Part shown: positions 26,018 through 34,440 of the stretch, piece by piece
Position numbering within the stretch: position 1 is the first letter of the stretch
How the letters are laid out: every line of letters starts with the position of its first letter
Made by a program: the position numbers and the translations under genes
Source of the DNA: Spirochaetaceae bacterium
GTDB taxonomy: Bacteria; Spirochaetota; Spirochaetia; Treponematales; Treponemataceae
DNA length: 41,749 nt
Assembly: GCA_017622235.1 (NCBI GenBank)
Contig: JAGARN010000006.1
Span: 1-41,749, forward strand
Direction: 5' to 3'
The notes under the pieces: generated by a model
Databases searched by the model: none
Seen by the model: only the letters and a program-made list of their open reading frames with translations
Told to the model about the DNA's origin: nothing

Positions 26018-26272
26018 TTAAAATAAGTTAACGAGAACTTCTTTTGACAGCCCTGTATGTTTTTCAATAATAGTTAAATCCATTTTTGTCTCTAAACATA
26101 CTCTGATACCCCTTTCTGTTGACTTCTTCTTGTTTTATTTTATGAACAAAAGAATCTAGTCGCCTGATAAAATCGTCAACAGACTTGTTGTTATTAATAT
26201 ATTGCAAAAATGACTTTATCGCTACATCATTTTTTTGTAAGCCTGTGCGTTAAAAATTACAATTTTTTCTCC
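26018..26272 (-). pseudogene. C-terminal remnant of Rpn/PD-(D/E)XK nuclease family transposase
   Basis: Minus-strand translation in three joined frames gives GEKIVIFNAQAYKK, then NDVAIKSFLQYINNNKSV and DDFIRRLDSFVHKIKQ with NRKGYQSMF, then IIEKHTGLSKEVL before a stop. This order (NA..KND, FL.Y, short charged helix, TGLS.E) is the C-terminal half of Rpn-type recombination-promoting nuclease/putative transposase proteins. The N-terminal catalytic part is gone. The first frame change lies at a 7-A tract (26230-26236), the second near 26075-26085. Confidence 0.75.
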
Positions 26273-26312
26273 TTGTTGTAAGTTTAGTATTATGATAAAG
26301 TGTTTCTAGAAA

Positions 26313-27221
26313 ATGCACGTATCAATAATAATCGTAAACTATAACACCAAAAAATTGCTTAAAAATTGCTTGAATTCAATCTATTCCCACACAAAGGGAA
26401 TAGATTTTGAAGTTATTGTTTCTGATAATGGTTCAACTGATGGTTCTATTGAAATGGTAAGGACAGAATTTCCTCAGGTTTTAGTTATAGAAAATAATGC
26501 TAATCTTGGTTTTGGAGCGGCAAACAACAAAGGGCTAAAAATAGCAAAAGGGAAATACATATTCTATTTAAACAGTGACACTGTTTTATTGAACAACGCA
26601 GTAAAAGTATTTTATGATTATTGGGAAAAATCATGCGATAAAGAAAATATTGGGGCTTTAGGTTGCAATTTATTAGATGAAAATATGAACATAACTCATT
26701 CTTACGGCAATTTTGCTGGCTACAAAATTGCACTTAACCAACTTTCAAAAATGTTTTTTTCTAACATAATTTTGTCTTTTCTATATATTCTGCATATAAA
26801 ACCAAATAAAAAAAGAAATAATTCAAACAAACAAAAATTTTTAGGTGAAGTTGATTATATTACAGGAGCTGATTTATTCCTCCTAAATAATGAATACGCA
26901 AAATTCGATGAGTATTTTTTTCTTTATTTTGAGGAAGCCGACTTACAAAAGCGATTGGCTTCTATGGAAAAAAAACGAGTAATGATAGATGGTCCTGTAA
27001 TTCAGCATTTGTGTGGAGGCTCTGTTGGTGAAAACTTTTCCATAAAAAGAAAAGCCTCTTTTTCACGTATTCAATTTGAACTGTCCAGAATAAAATTTTT
27101 AAAAAAACATTTTTCAAAAAACATTTTGCCTATTGCAAAAATTCTAGTAACTATAATTTGGATAAATCCCTTTCTTATTAAAAATACAAAAAAACATATC
27201 AAGGAATTATGGGAAATATAG
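26313..27221 (+). CDS. GT2 family glycosyltransferase
   Basis: Protein of 302 residues. SIIIVNYNTKKLLKNCLNSI, VIVSDNGSTDGSIEMV, NLGFGAANNKGL and FYLNSDTVLLNN define GT2 of the rhamnosyl/galactofuranosyl type; GADLFLLNN and FFLYFEEADLQKRL follow as usual. A hydrophobic, basic C terminus may touch the membrane. It starts the second glycan run. No clear Shine-Dalgarno sequence is present; TATGAT at 26291-26296 is a possible -10 box without a good -35. Confidence 0.88.
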   Translation: MHVSIIIVNYNTKKLLKNCLNSIYSHTKGIDFEVIVSDNGSTDGSIEMVRTEFPQVLVIENNANLGFGAANNKGLKIAKGKYIFYLNSDTVLLNNAVKVFYDYWEKSCDKENIGALGCNLLDENMNITHSYGNFAGYKIALNQLSKMFFSNIILSFLYILHIKPNKKRNNSNKQKFLGEVDYITGADLFLLNNEYAKFDEYFFLYFEEADLQKRLASMEKKRVMIDGPVIQHLCGGSVGENFSIKRKASFSRIQFELSRIKFLKKHFSKNILPIAKILVTIIWINPFLIKNTKKHIKELWEI

Positions 27222-27223
27222 TT

Positions 27224-28303
27224 ATGAAAATTGAATTTAAAAAAATTGTATTTAACGGACGTTTTTTATCCCAGAGGTTAACAGGTGTCCAAAGATATGC
27301 TTTAGAAACAATAAAAGAATTTGACAAACTTCTTGACAATTTCCCTTTACCTGTAGAATTAGCCATTTCACAAAACACAAAAACAGATTTATTAAATCTA
27401 AAAAAAATTAAAATCGTTAGAATAGGTAAATTTTCAGGTATAAAATGGGAGCAAATTGAACTAGCAAAATATATTCACAAAGAAAAGGCTCTAGGAATTC
27501 ATTTGTGTAATTCCGTACCAATTTTTTCGCCAAAAGGATTTGTTTGTATTCATGATATAACATATAAAATAAATCCTCAGTTTATCACAACAAAACACTT
27601 AAAACTTACACGCTTATGGAATCTACTTCAATACAGATTAGGTTCAAAAAAATCATTACACGTTTTTACTGTTTCAGAATTTTCAAAGAAACAAATTTGT
27701 GATACGTATAAAATTCCGCCAGAAAAAATCTCTATCGCTTACAATGGATGGCAACATTTTAGTACCCAAATAACACCTCCTGATTCATTAGAAAATTTTC
27801 CAATGCTTTTAGATAAAAAATATTATTTTTCACTTGCAACAATGGCAAAAAATAAAAATTTCAAATGGATAGTTGATTCTGCAAAAAATAATCCACAAGA
27901 AATATATGCAATAGCAGGTAATGTTGATGTAGAAAAACTTGGAAACACCCTAGGAACAGATATTCCAAAAAATATGTACTGTTTAGGATATGTAAATGAT
28001 AATGATGCAAAAATTCTAATGAAACATTGCAAAGCTTTCTTATTTCCATCGCTATATGAAGGTTTTGGAATTCCTCCATTGGAAGCTCTTGCAATGGGGG
28101 CTACCGTGATTTGTTCAAACTCTTCTTGCCTTCCAGAAATTTTTAGGAATTCAGTTCACTATATTGATCCTTTTGATTCAAGTATTAATCTGGATTGTTT
28201 ATTGAAACAAAAAATTGATTATCCAGAAAGAGTTTTAGAACGGTATAGCTGGACGAAAACAGCCATCATCTATAAAAATGTCATTCTCGATTTTCTTTGC
28301 TGA
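27224..28303 (+). CDS. GT4 family glycosyltransferase
   Basis: Protein of 359 residues. NGRFLSQRLTGVQRYALE at the N terminus is typical of mannosyltransferase-like GT4 proteins; CIHDITYKINPQF, FTVSEFSKKQI and FLFPSLYEGFGIPPLEALAMG complete the GT-B motif set. ATG 27224 starts 2 nt after the upstream stop with GGGAA 9 nt before it; ATG 27209, overlapping the upstream gene, is the alternative. Donor unknown. Confidence 0.86.
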   Translation: MKIEFKKIVFNGRFLSQRLTGVQRYALETIKEFDKLLDNFPLPVELAISQNTKTDLLNLKKIKIVRIGKFSGIKWEQIELAKYIHKEKALGIHLCNSVPIFSPKGFVCIHDITYKINPQFITTKHLKLTRLWNLLQYRLGSKKSLHVFTVSEFSKKQICDTYKIPPEKISIAYNGWQHFSTQITPPDSLENFPMLLDKKYYFSLATMAKNKNFKWIVDSAKNNPQEIYAIAGNVDVEKLGNTLGTDIPKNMYCLGYVNDNDAKILMKHCKAFLFPSLYEGFGIPPLEALAMGATVICSNSSCLPEIFRNSVHYIDPFDSSINLDCLLKQKIDYPERVLERYSWTKTAIIYKNVILDFLC

Positions 28304-28306
28304 TTA

Positions 28307-28335
28307 TTTACATGAGCTAAATAAAGAGTTATAAT
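28307..28335 (+). promoter_or_regulatory. Predicted sigma70 promoter for the YidC-fusion cassette
   Basis: TTTACA at 28307-28312, 17-bp gap, TATAAT at 28330-28335; 11 of 12 hexamer positions match consensus. The start point would be near 28342, and AAGGAA then serves ATG 28354. Confidence 0.7.
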
Positions 28336-28353
28336 GCACTCGAAGGAATTTGT

Positions 28354-31053
28354 ATGCTTGATTTTTTATATAATTTAATCATTTATCCGCTCATCCAAAT
28401 AATAGAAGTTGTTTACCTTGTTGTTTGGAAAGTTTTTAAAAATTCTGGTTACGCTGTTTTAGGTGTAAGCGTTGCTGTTACATTCCTTTGTTTACCTCTG
28501 TACATTGTTGCAGAAAGTTGGCAAGAAAAAGAACGTCAGATTCAAAAAAAACTAAAACCCGGTATTGACCGCATAAAGGCTGTTTTTAAGGGTGATGAAC
28601 AATACATGATTTTGTCTACGTTCTATAGACAAAATCATTATCACCCAATGATGGCATTGCGTTCTAGTTTTGGGCTTTTAATCCAAATTCCATTTTTTAT
28701 GGCGGCGTATACATATCTTTCTAACTTGGAAGAATTGAGGGGTTTTAGTTTTTGGTTTATCCGGGATATGGGTGCCCCTGATGCAATGTTTAAAATTGGA
28801 AACTTTAATGTAAATGTGTTGCCTATAGCTATGACTCTTATAAATTGTGTTGCAGGGGCAATTTATACAAAAGGTTTAGGGCTGCGTGACAAACTGCAAG
28901 TTTATGGAATGGCTGCCGTTTTTCTAGTTTTACTATACAATTCTCCTGCTGGTCTGGTTCTTTACTGGACAATGAACAACATTTTATCTTTGGTAAAAAA
29001 TATTTTTTACAAACTAAAACATCCTCTAAAGGTTTTGTATATATGTCTTTGTGTCGGTGTACTTGTCATGGACTATTATCTTCTGTTTATTCACCATGGT
29101 TTCTTGTACAGAAGACTTATGCTGATAGCCGTTCTAAGTTTGATTCTTATTTCGCCATTATTGATTAAATTTGTAAACTTCTTGCTTAAAACGGTTTTTA
29201 AACCATTAGTTGATAATCAAAAAACTTGTACTGTAATATTTTTTGCATCGGCTTTTACACTGTGTATTATGCTTGGTTATGTACTGCCTTCATTTGTAAT
29301 TGCATCTTCTCCTCAAGAATTTTCCTTTATTGATGATTACAATAGTCCGTTTTACTTTTTGTTTAACGCAACAAATCAAGCTCTAGGTTTTTTGGTTTTT
29401 TGGCCAACTTGTATTTATTTTTTGTTTGGAAAGAAAATTAAAACATTGATTTCTGTGATTTTCTCTATTGGTGCGTTAAGTGCTTTGGTTAATGCCTTTA
29501 TTTTTGCAGGTGACTACGGAATGTTGTCTCCAATTTTAACATTCTCTAATGCGGGTATACTAAAAGCCCCTTCGTCTACCAATATACTAAATTTGTTAAC
29601 GTTGGTGGTTCCAATCCTTTTAGTTTGCGTTCTAATTGGATTTAAAAAAACTCGCTATCTTGCTTCTGCAACAGAAATTATTTGTTTAGCTTTGGTTGCT
29701 GTTTCAATTTTTAATTCTACAAAAATTTCTTCTGGCTATGCTCATGCAAAAGAACTTAGAAATGAAACAGCAAAAACAATAACGACTTTAGAACCAGTGT
29801 TCAATGTGTCTAAGACAGAACCGAATGTTTTTATAATTATGCTGGATAGAGCCATTAGCAGTTTCTTGCCTTATATCTTAGAAGAAAAACCAGAATTAAA
29901 AGAAAAATTAGATGGTTTTATATATTATCCTAACACTTTATCTTATTCCAATCACACATTGATAGGTGCTCCACCTTTGTTTGGTGGATACGATTATACT
30001 CCCGTAGAAATCAACAAAAGAAAAGATGAAAGTCTTGTAGAAAAACACAACGAAGCTTTGCTTTCTATGCCAGTTCTTTTTACAGAAAATGGCTTTGAAG
30101 CAACAATGGCGGATTCTTCTTGGGCAAATTATAGTTGGATTAGCGATATGAGAATTTTTGATTCTTATCCAGATATTAAAACAACTGCTACAATCAGAGC
30201 CTACACAGATTTATGGCTTAAAGAACATCCTGACTCTTCGGAGCAAGGAGCAAGAAGTTCTTTGATGAAAAGGAACTTTATCTGGTACAGTTTATTAAAA
30301 ATGATGCCCACAATATTCAGAGACACAATTTACAATGACGGATTTTACTGGAATACAAATAAAGGACTTGAAGATTTACAAGATGTAGTTAATAACTATG
30401 CTAGTTTAGATTATTTACCAGAATTAACGGGCTTTACAGCAGAAAATCCAACATATACTTTTATGGTAAATGAAATGACACACGAACCAGCTTATTTGCA
30501 AGCTCCAGATTACACACCTTTAGCAAAAGTAACCAATATTGGAACAGGACCATTTGCAGAAGATGTGCATTATCACGCAAATATTGGTGCTTTGTTGCGT
30601 GTTGCCGAATGGCTTGACTACATGAAAGAAAATGATGTTTATGACAACACTCGTATTATAATTGTAGCAGACCATGGGGCAGGTGTTGATTCTAAATTAT
30701 TTCCTGAAAATTTTGATTTACCGTTTAGACCAGAAGCTTTTAATCCATTACTTTTAGTAAAAGATTTTAATAGTCATGGTTCAATAAAAACTGATACAAC
30801 ATTTATGACAAATGCAGATGTTCCATTTCTTTCTACAGAAGGATTAATAGCAAACCCCATAAATCCATTTACAGGAAATGCTATTACAACGGAGCCAAAG
30901 GATAATGGCGTATTTGTAGCAGACAGCCACCTTTGGTCACCAGATGGACAATACAAGAATACATTTAAAATAAAAGATGATGAATGGTACTTTGTGCATA
31001 GTGATATTTTTATTCCTAGCAACTGGACTCAGGAGATGCCTGACTTAAACTAA
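28354..31053 (+). CDS. YidC/Oxa1-like domain fused to alkaline-phosphatase-superfamily phosphotransferase
   Basis: Protein of 899 residues. Residues 1-225 resemble YidC/Oxa1 insertases: ALRSSFGLLIQIPFFMAAYTYLS and NSPAGLVLYWTMNNILSLVKN match the core helices. The groove arginine of YidC (five residues before the Pro-Leu of the first core helix) is Thr43 here. Residues 225-475 hold about eight more membrane segments. Residues 490-880 form a periplasmic sulfatase/LTA-synthase-like domain: PNVFIIMLDRAI with metal ligand Asp498, SYSNHTLIG with candidate nucleophile Thr535, and VADHGAG with Asp773-His774. Such domains transfer phosphoglycerol or phosphoethanolamine from a lipid to a surface polymer. 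It has its own promoter and an AAGGAA ribosome-binding site, and heads the three-gene cassette. Separate insertase function is doubtful given Thr43. Confidence 0.85.
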   Translation: MLDFLYNLIIYPLIQIIEVVYLVVWKVFKNSGYAVLGVSVAVTFLCLPLYIVAESWQEKERQIQKKLKPGIDRIKAVFKGDEQYMILSTFYRQNHYHPMMALRSSFGLLIQIPFFMAAYTYLSNLEELRGFSFWFIRDMGAPDAMFKIGNFNVNVLPIAMTLINCVAGAIYTKGLGLRDKLQVYGMAAVFLVLLYNSPAGLVLYWTMNNILSLVKNIFYKLKHPLKVLYICLCVGVLVMDYYLLFIHHGFLYRRLMLIAVLSLILISPLLIKFVNFLLKTVFKPLVDNQKTCTVIFFASAFTLCIMLGYVLPSFVIASSPQEFSFIDDYNSPFYFLFNATNQALGFLVFWPTCIYFLFGKKIKTLISVIFSIGALSALVNAFIFAGDYGMLSPILTFSNAGILKAPSSTNILNLLTLVVPILLVCVLIGFKKTRYLASATEIICLALVAVSIFNSTKISSGYAHAKELRNETAKTITTLEPVFNVSKTEPNVFIIMLDRAISSFLPYILEEKPELKEKLDGFIYYPNTLSYSNHTLIGAPPLFGGYDYTPVEINKRKDESLVEKHNEALLSMPVLFTENGFEATMADSSWANYSWISDMRIFDSYPDIKTTATIRAYTDLWLKEHPDSSEQGARSSLMKRNFIWYSLLKMMPTIFRDTIYNDGFYWNTNKGLEDLQDVVNNYASLDYLPELTGFTAENPTYTFMVNEMTHEPAYLQAPDYTPLAKVTNIGTGPFAEDVHYHANIGALLRVAEWLDYMKENDVYDNTRIIIVADHGAGVDSKLFPENFDLPFRPEAFNPLLLVKDFNSHGSIKTDTTFMTNADVPFLSTEGLIANPINPFTGNAITTEPKDNGVFVADSHLWSPDGQYKNTFKIKDDEWYFVHSDIFIPSNWTQEMPDLN

Positions 31054-31081
31054 ATACCTTATTATACAAGGAGAAAATGAT

Positions 31082-33058
31082 ATGACAGAAAAAGAATTTG
31101 ATTACGTGTATGCGGTTCATAAGAATAATGACACAGCAGGGTTTGCTTCTGACATTGTGCTTAGTTGTACGAAAAATGGTTGGGTAAAAGACAATGCAGT
31201 TACAGATGAGGGTTATGAAGCTATTGCTCCATATAAAGTTGATAATGCAATAATTATGGCAGCAGGACGTTCTCGGCGTTGTATGCCACTTTCAAATTAT
31301 CTTCCAAAAGGACTTTTTGAAATAAAAGGCGACACAATGGTAGAACGTCAGTTAAAGCAATTAAAAGATGCGGGTATAAACCAAGTGATTCTTGTAGTTG
31401 GATATTTAAAGGAAAAGTACTACAAATTAAAAGACAAATACAAAGATTTGATAATCATTGATAACACAGAATGGGATGAAAAAAATAATATATCTTCCCT
31501 TTATGCCGCACAAGATTATATGAAAAATTCCTACATCTGTTGCTCAGACAACTGGTTTGCCCATAATGTTTATAGGGATTATGTGTACGATTCATATTAT
31601 GCATGTAAATACACAGATGAATTCCTTGACGAATATTGTGTAAAAGGTGTTGATAAAAACGGATACATTACATCCATAAAAAAAGGTGGTGAAAAAGCCT
31701 GGTATACTATTGGTGAAGCTTTTTTTACTAGAGAATTTTCTTCAAAATTCGTAGAGCTTATGAAAAATGAGTATTATGATCCAGAAGTGAAATATATGCT
31801 TTGGGATGATTTTCATATTCGTCATATTGACCAACTTAAACTTAGAATAAAAGGTTATGATGACGACGAGTGCAAAGAATTCGACACAACAGAAGATATC
31901 CTCCAGTTTTATCCTAATTTCAAAGATTTCATTGAGCAGTTTTTTCAAGAAGAAGAACTTATCAATAGTTCCCAACGTGTAAGTTATCTTTCAAACTACG
32001 CAGAGACAAAGCAATATTCCGTTGTATCTACAGAACAAAAAACAGGTCGTCTACATGTAAACGAAAATCTTTTTGAGCCAAGTCCAAAATGTCTTGAGAT
32101 TTTAAAAGATATAACGATGGAAGATTTATATCAATATGATTTAACACGTGATGATATTTTGGCAGAAGCAATTTCAAATAAATTGGATGTGTCAACCGAT
32201 AATATCTTTATCCATACAGGTTCTTCTGATGTAATAAAAACAATTATGACAATCGTTCTAAACAAGGGTGACACTGTGATGATTCCTGCCCCGGCTTGGA
32301 ACTATTATAAATCTGTAATTGAACTTAGGCTTGCAAAAGCAACCTATTATGACGTTCTTCCTGGTAAAACTGAATACTACCACGATGTGGAAGGTATTCT
32401 TTCAAAGGCAAGAGAAACTTCACCACGTATTATAATTATAACAACACCTCATAATCCCACTGGAGCTATTATTTCTGGTGCAGACATTGAAAAGATTATA
32501 AAAGATAATCCAAAATCTCTTATAATTGTAGACGAAGCCTACCTTGGTTTTTCTGATATAACCTATGATATAAAATATCTTCTGAATAGTTACAGCAATG
32601 TTGTTTTCTGTCGCACATTTTCTAAATTATATGGTCTCGCAAGTATGCGTATTGGTTATGGATTATGTACTCCTATGGCAAAACAGGTTTTCCGTTTGGA
32701 TTTAAATCCTTTCCGAACAAATCTAATTAGTCGAAAAATGGCAGTAGCAGCATTAGAAGACACAGATTATTATTATGCAATGAAAAAAGAAATTTCAGAA
32801 ATTCGTAAGTGGTTTATTGAAGAAATTAACAAAATTGAAGGTGCAAAAGCCTTTGATTCTTATGCAAACTTTGTTTTTATCCATATGGAAGGATATGATA
32901 TTCAAAGAATTAAAGATAAACTTGCAAAGAAAGGGCTTTTAATTCGTCTTTGGACAGAAAATGGACATTTAGCAATGAGAATTACTCTTGCTCCACGAAA
33001 AACCATGGAAGAACTTGTTTCTTTGATGAAAGAAATTTGTAAAACAGAGAAGGCTTAA
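31082..33058 (+). CDS. Fusion: degenerate winged helix, LicC-like cytidylyltransferase, PLP aminotransferase/decarboxylase
   Basis: Protein of 658 residues. Residues 1-52 resemble the winged-helix preceding many LicC proteins (TEKEFDYVYAVHKNN, VTDEGYEAIAPYKVDNAI) but are shortened. Residues 53-280 are a nucleotidyltransferase: MAAGRSRRCMPLSNYLPKGL binds the NTP, CCSDNWF is the metal region. Residues 325-658 are a fold-type I PLP enzyme of the HisC/CobD group: HTGSSDVIKT, TPHNPTGAI, VDEAYLGFSD and TFSKLYGLASMRIGYG with PLP Lys515. A combined enzyme could make an amino-alcohol phosphate (for example ethanolamine phosphate from phosphoserine, as CobD-like enzymes in Campylobacter capsule do, or serinol phosphate) and activate it as a CDP derivative. 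A CMP-phosphonate is an alternative. Ribosome-binding site AAGGAG. Confidence 0.85.
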   Translation: MTEKEFDYVYAVHKNNDTAGFASDIVLSCTKNGWVKDNAVTDEGYEAIAPYKVDNAIIMAAGRSRRCMPLSNYLPKGLFEIKGDTMVERQLKQLKDAGINQVILVVGYLKEKYYKLKDKYKDLIIIDNTEWDEKNNISSLYAAQDYMKNSYICCSDNWFAHNVYRDYVYDSYYACKYTDEFLDEYCVKGVDKNGYITSIKKGGEKAWYTIGEAFFTREFSSKFVELMKNEYYDPEVKYMLWDDFHIRHIDQLKLRIKGYDDDECKEFDTTEDILQFYPNFKDFIEQFFQEEELINSSQRVSYLSNYAETKQYSVVSTEQKTGRLHVNENLFEPSPKCLEILKDITMEDLYQYDLTRDDILAEAISNKLDVSTDNIFIHTGSSDVIKTIMTIVLNKGDTVMIPAPAWNYYKSVIELRLAKATYYDVLPGKTEYYHDVEGILSKARETSPRIIIITTPHNPTGAIISGADIEKIIKDNPKSLIIVDEAYLGFSDITYDIKYLLNSYSNVVFCRTFSKLYGLASMRIGYGLCTPMAKQVFRLDLNPFRTNLISRKMAVAALEDTDYYYAMKKEISEIRKWFIEEINKIEGAKAFDSYANFVFIHMEGYDIQRIKDKLAKKGLLIRLWTENGHLAMRITLAPRKTMEELVSLMKEICKTEKA

Positions 33059-33087
33059 GTTTTGTGGACTAAGATGGGAGTTTCAGA

Positions 33088-34326
33088 ATGAATTATTTTT
33101 TGCCATTGTATATTGATCCTGGTACAGGAAGTATGCTCTTTTCAATTTTGATTGGAGCTGTTGCGACATTGTTTTTTCTAGGGAAAGCCCTTTTGCTTAA
33201 AATAAAAATGTTTTTTTCTACAGGGAAAGGTGGTACTAAGCTAGATTCATCTTATAAGGAATATGTAATTTACTGTGAGGATAAACGCTATTGGACTGTT
33301 TTTTTACCTGTTGTAGAAGAATTTGAAAACAGAAAAATACCTTTGACCTATTATACATCTGCTAAAGATGACCCGATTTTTGAACAATCTTATGAATTTG
33401 TAAAACCAGAATTTATCGGGGAAGGAAATATAGCTTTCGCAAAATTAAATATGCTTAGTGCAGGAATTGTTATGATGACAACTCCAGGTCTTGATGTGTA
33501 CCAACTGAAGCGTAGCAAAAATGTGAAACATTATTGCCATATTTTCCATTCCACGGGAGATCCAACAATGTATCGTCTATTTGGGATAGATTATTTTGAT
33601 TCAATATTGCTCACAGGGGATTATCAGGAAGAAGATATTAGGATACTAGAAAAACAACGTGGGCTAAAAGCAAAAGAGTTGGTAACTGTTGGTTGTACTT
33701 ATTTGGATGTATTGCAAGAACGAATGAACGCCATACCTCAAGAAGAAAATCATAGGTTTACTGTTTTGGTTTCACCTTCTTGGGGTCCTGGGGCATTGCT
33801 TTCTCTTTATGGAGAAAAAATTCTTGACCCTTTAGTAGAAAGTGGGTTTAAAATTATTCTTCGACCTCATCCCCAGTCAAAAAAATCCGAGGCAGAGCTT
33901 TTGACTCGGCTAGAAGAACGGTACAAAAATGCGTCGAATGTTGAATGGGATTATGAGCGGGACAATATTTATTCCATGAAGAAAGCTGACATAATGATTT
34001 CAGATTTTTCTGGAATTATTTATGATTATACCTTTCTTTGCGACAAGCCTATAATGTATGCAAATGCGGAGCTTGATTTACGACTTTATGATGCCTACGA
34101 TATCGATAAACAGATTTGGCAATTCGCTACTGTAGAAAAAATCGGTATCAAAATAGAAGAAAAGGATTTTTCCAATATTAAAACTATAATTCAAAATGCA
34201 GCAGACAGTGCAGAACTTGCAGCAGAGCGCCAAAAAGCAAAAAATGAAGCCTGGATGTATAGAGGAGAAGCGGGTAAGCGTACGGCAGATTATATGATTA
34301 AAGTTGTATCTAATTTTGAATCTTAA
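33088..34326 (+). CDS. CDP-glycerol:polyglycerophosphate glycerophosphotransferase-like (TagB/TagF family)
   Basis: Protein of 412 residues. One N-terminal membrane helix (about residues 15-40) precedes a GT-B-like domain. HIFHSTGDPTMYRLFGIDYFD, VLVSPSWGPGALLSLYG, IILRPHPQSKKSE and ADIMISDFSGIIYDYTFLCDKP match TagB/TagF enzymes, with the catalytic His expected in the FHSTGDP and RPHPQS blocks. Family members move polyol phosphates from CDP-polyol to a growing polymer. Here the donor could be the CDP-compound made by the upstream fusion protein. GGGAG serves ATG 33088, and a terminator follows the gene. Confidence 0.88.
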   Translation: MNYFLPLYIDPGTGSMLFSILIGAVATLFFLGKALLLKIKMFFSTGKGGTKLDSSYKEYVIYCEDKRYWTVFLPVVEEFENRKIPLTYYTSAKDDPIFEQSYEFVKPEFIGEGNIAFAKLNMLSAGIVMMTTPGLDVYQLKRSKNVKHYCHIFHSTGDPTMYRLFGIDYFDSILLTGDYQEEDIRILEKQRGLKAKELVTVGCTYLDVLQERMNAIPQEENHRFTVLVSPSWGPGALLSLYGEKILDPLVESGFKIILRPHPQSKKSEAELLTRLEERYKNASNVEWDYERDNIYSMKKADIMISDFSGIIYDYTFLCDKPIMYANAELDLRLYDAYDIDKQIWQFATVEKIGIKIEEKDFSNIKTIIQNAADSAELAAERQKAKNEAWMYRGEAGKRTADYMIKVVSNFES

Positions 34327-34349
34327 TCCCTTTTCCCTACACCCACACC

Positions 34350-34398
34350 ACGGCAGTGTTTTCCCAAAAGTCGGAATAAAAGCTGCCGTCTTTTTTTT
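34350..34398 (+). terminator. Intrinsic terminator closing the YidC-fusion cassette
   Basis: ACGGCAG at 34350-34356 pairs with CTGCCGT at 34383-34389; a loop of 26 nt, then C and eight T. It lies 24 bp after the TagB-like stop. Confidence 0.7.
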
Positions 34399-34410
34399 AT
34401 TTTTAATATT

Positions 34411-34419
34411 TGTTATACT
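34411..34419 (+). promoter_or_regulatory. Predicted extended -10 promoter for the DUF3943 operon
   Basis: TGTTATACT (extended TGn plus TATACT at 34414-34419). The -35 is replaced by the terminator T tract. An AGAGGA ribosome-binding site follows at 34429-34434. Confidence 0.5.
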
Positions 34420-34440
34420 AGAACAAACAGAGGAATTATA

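Larger units (their letters stand above)
25767..26312. other. Intergenic region with decayed genes
   Basis: About 546 bp without an intact gene. The minus strand holds two separate gene remnants (see 25938-25983 and 26018-26272). A 22-codon minus-strand ORF starting ATGGCAGTTGAAACT (near 25845) is too short to assign. This decay separates the upstream glycosyltransferases from those at 26313. Confidence 0.7.

Noticed and set aside
28354..31053. Housekeeping YidC
   Set aside because: The large phosphotransferase domain, the missing groove arginine and the glycan context argue against the essential insertase, which is normally near rpmH/rnpA/jag.
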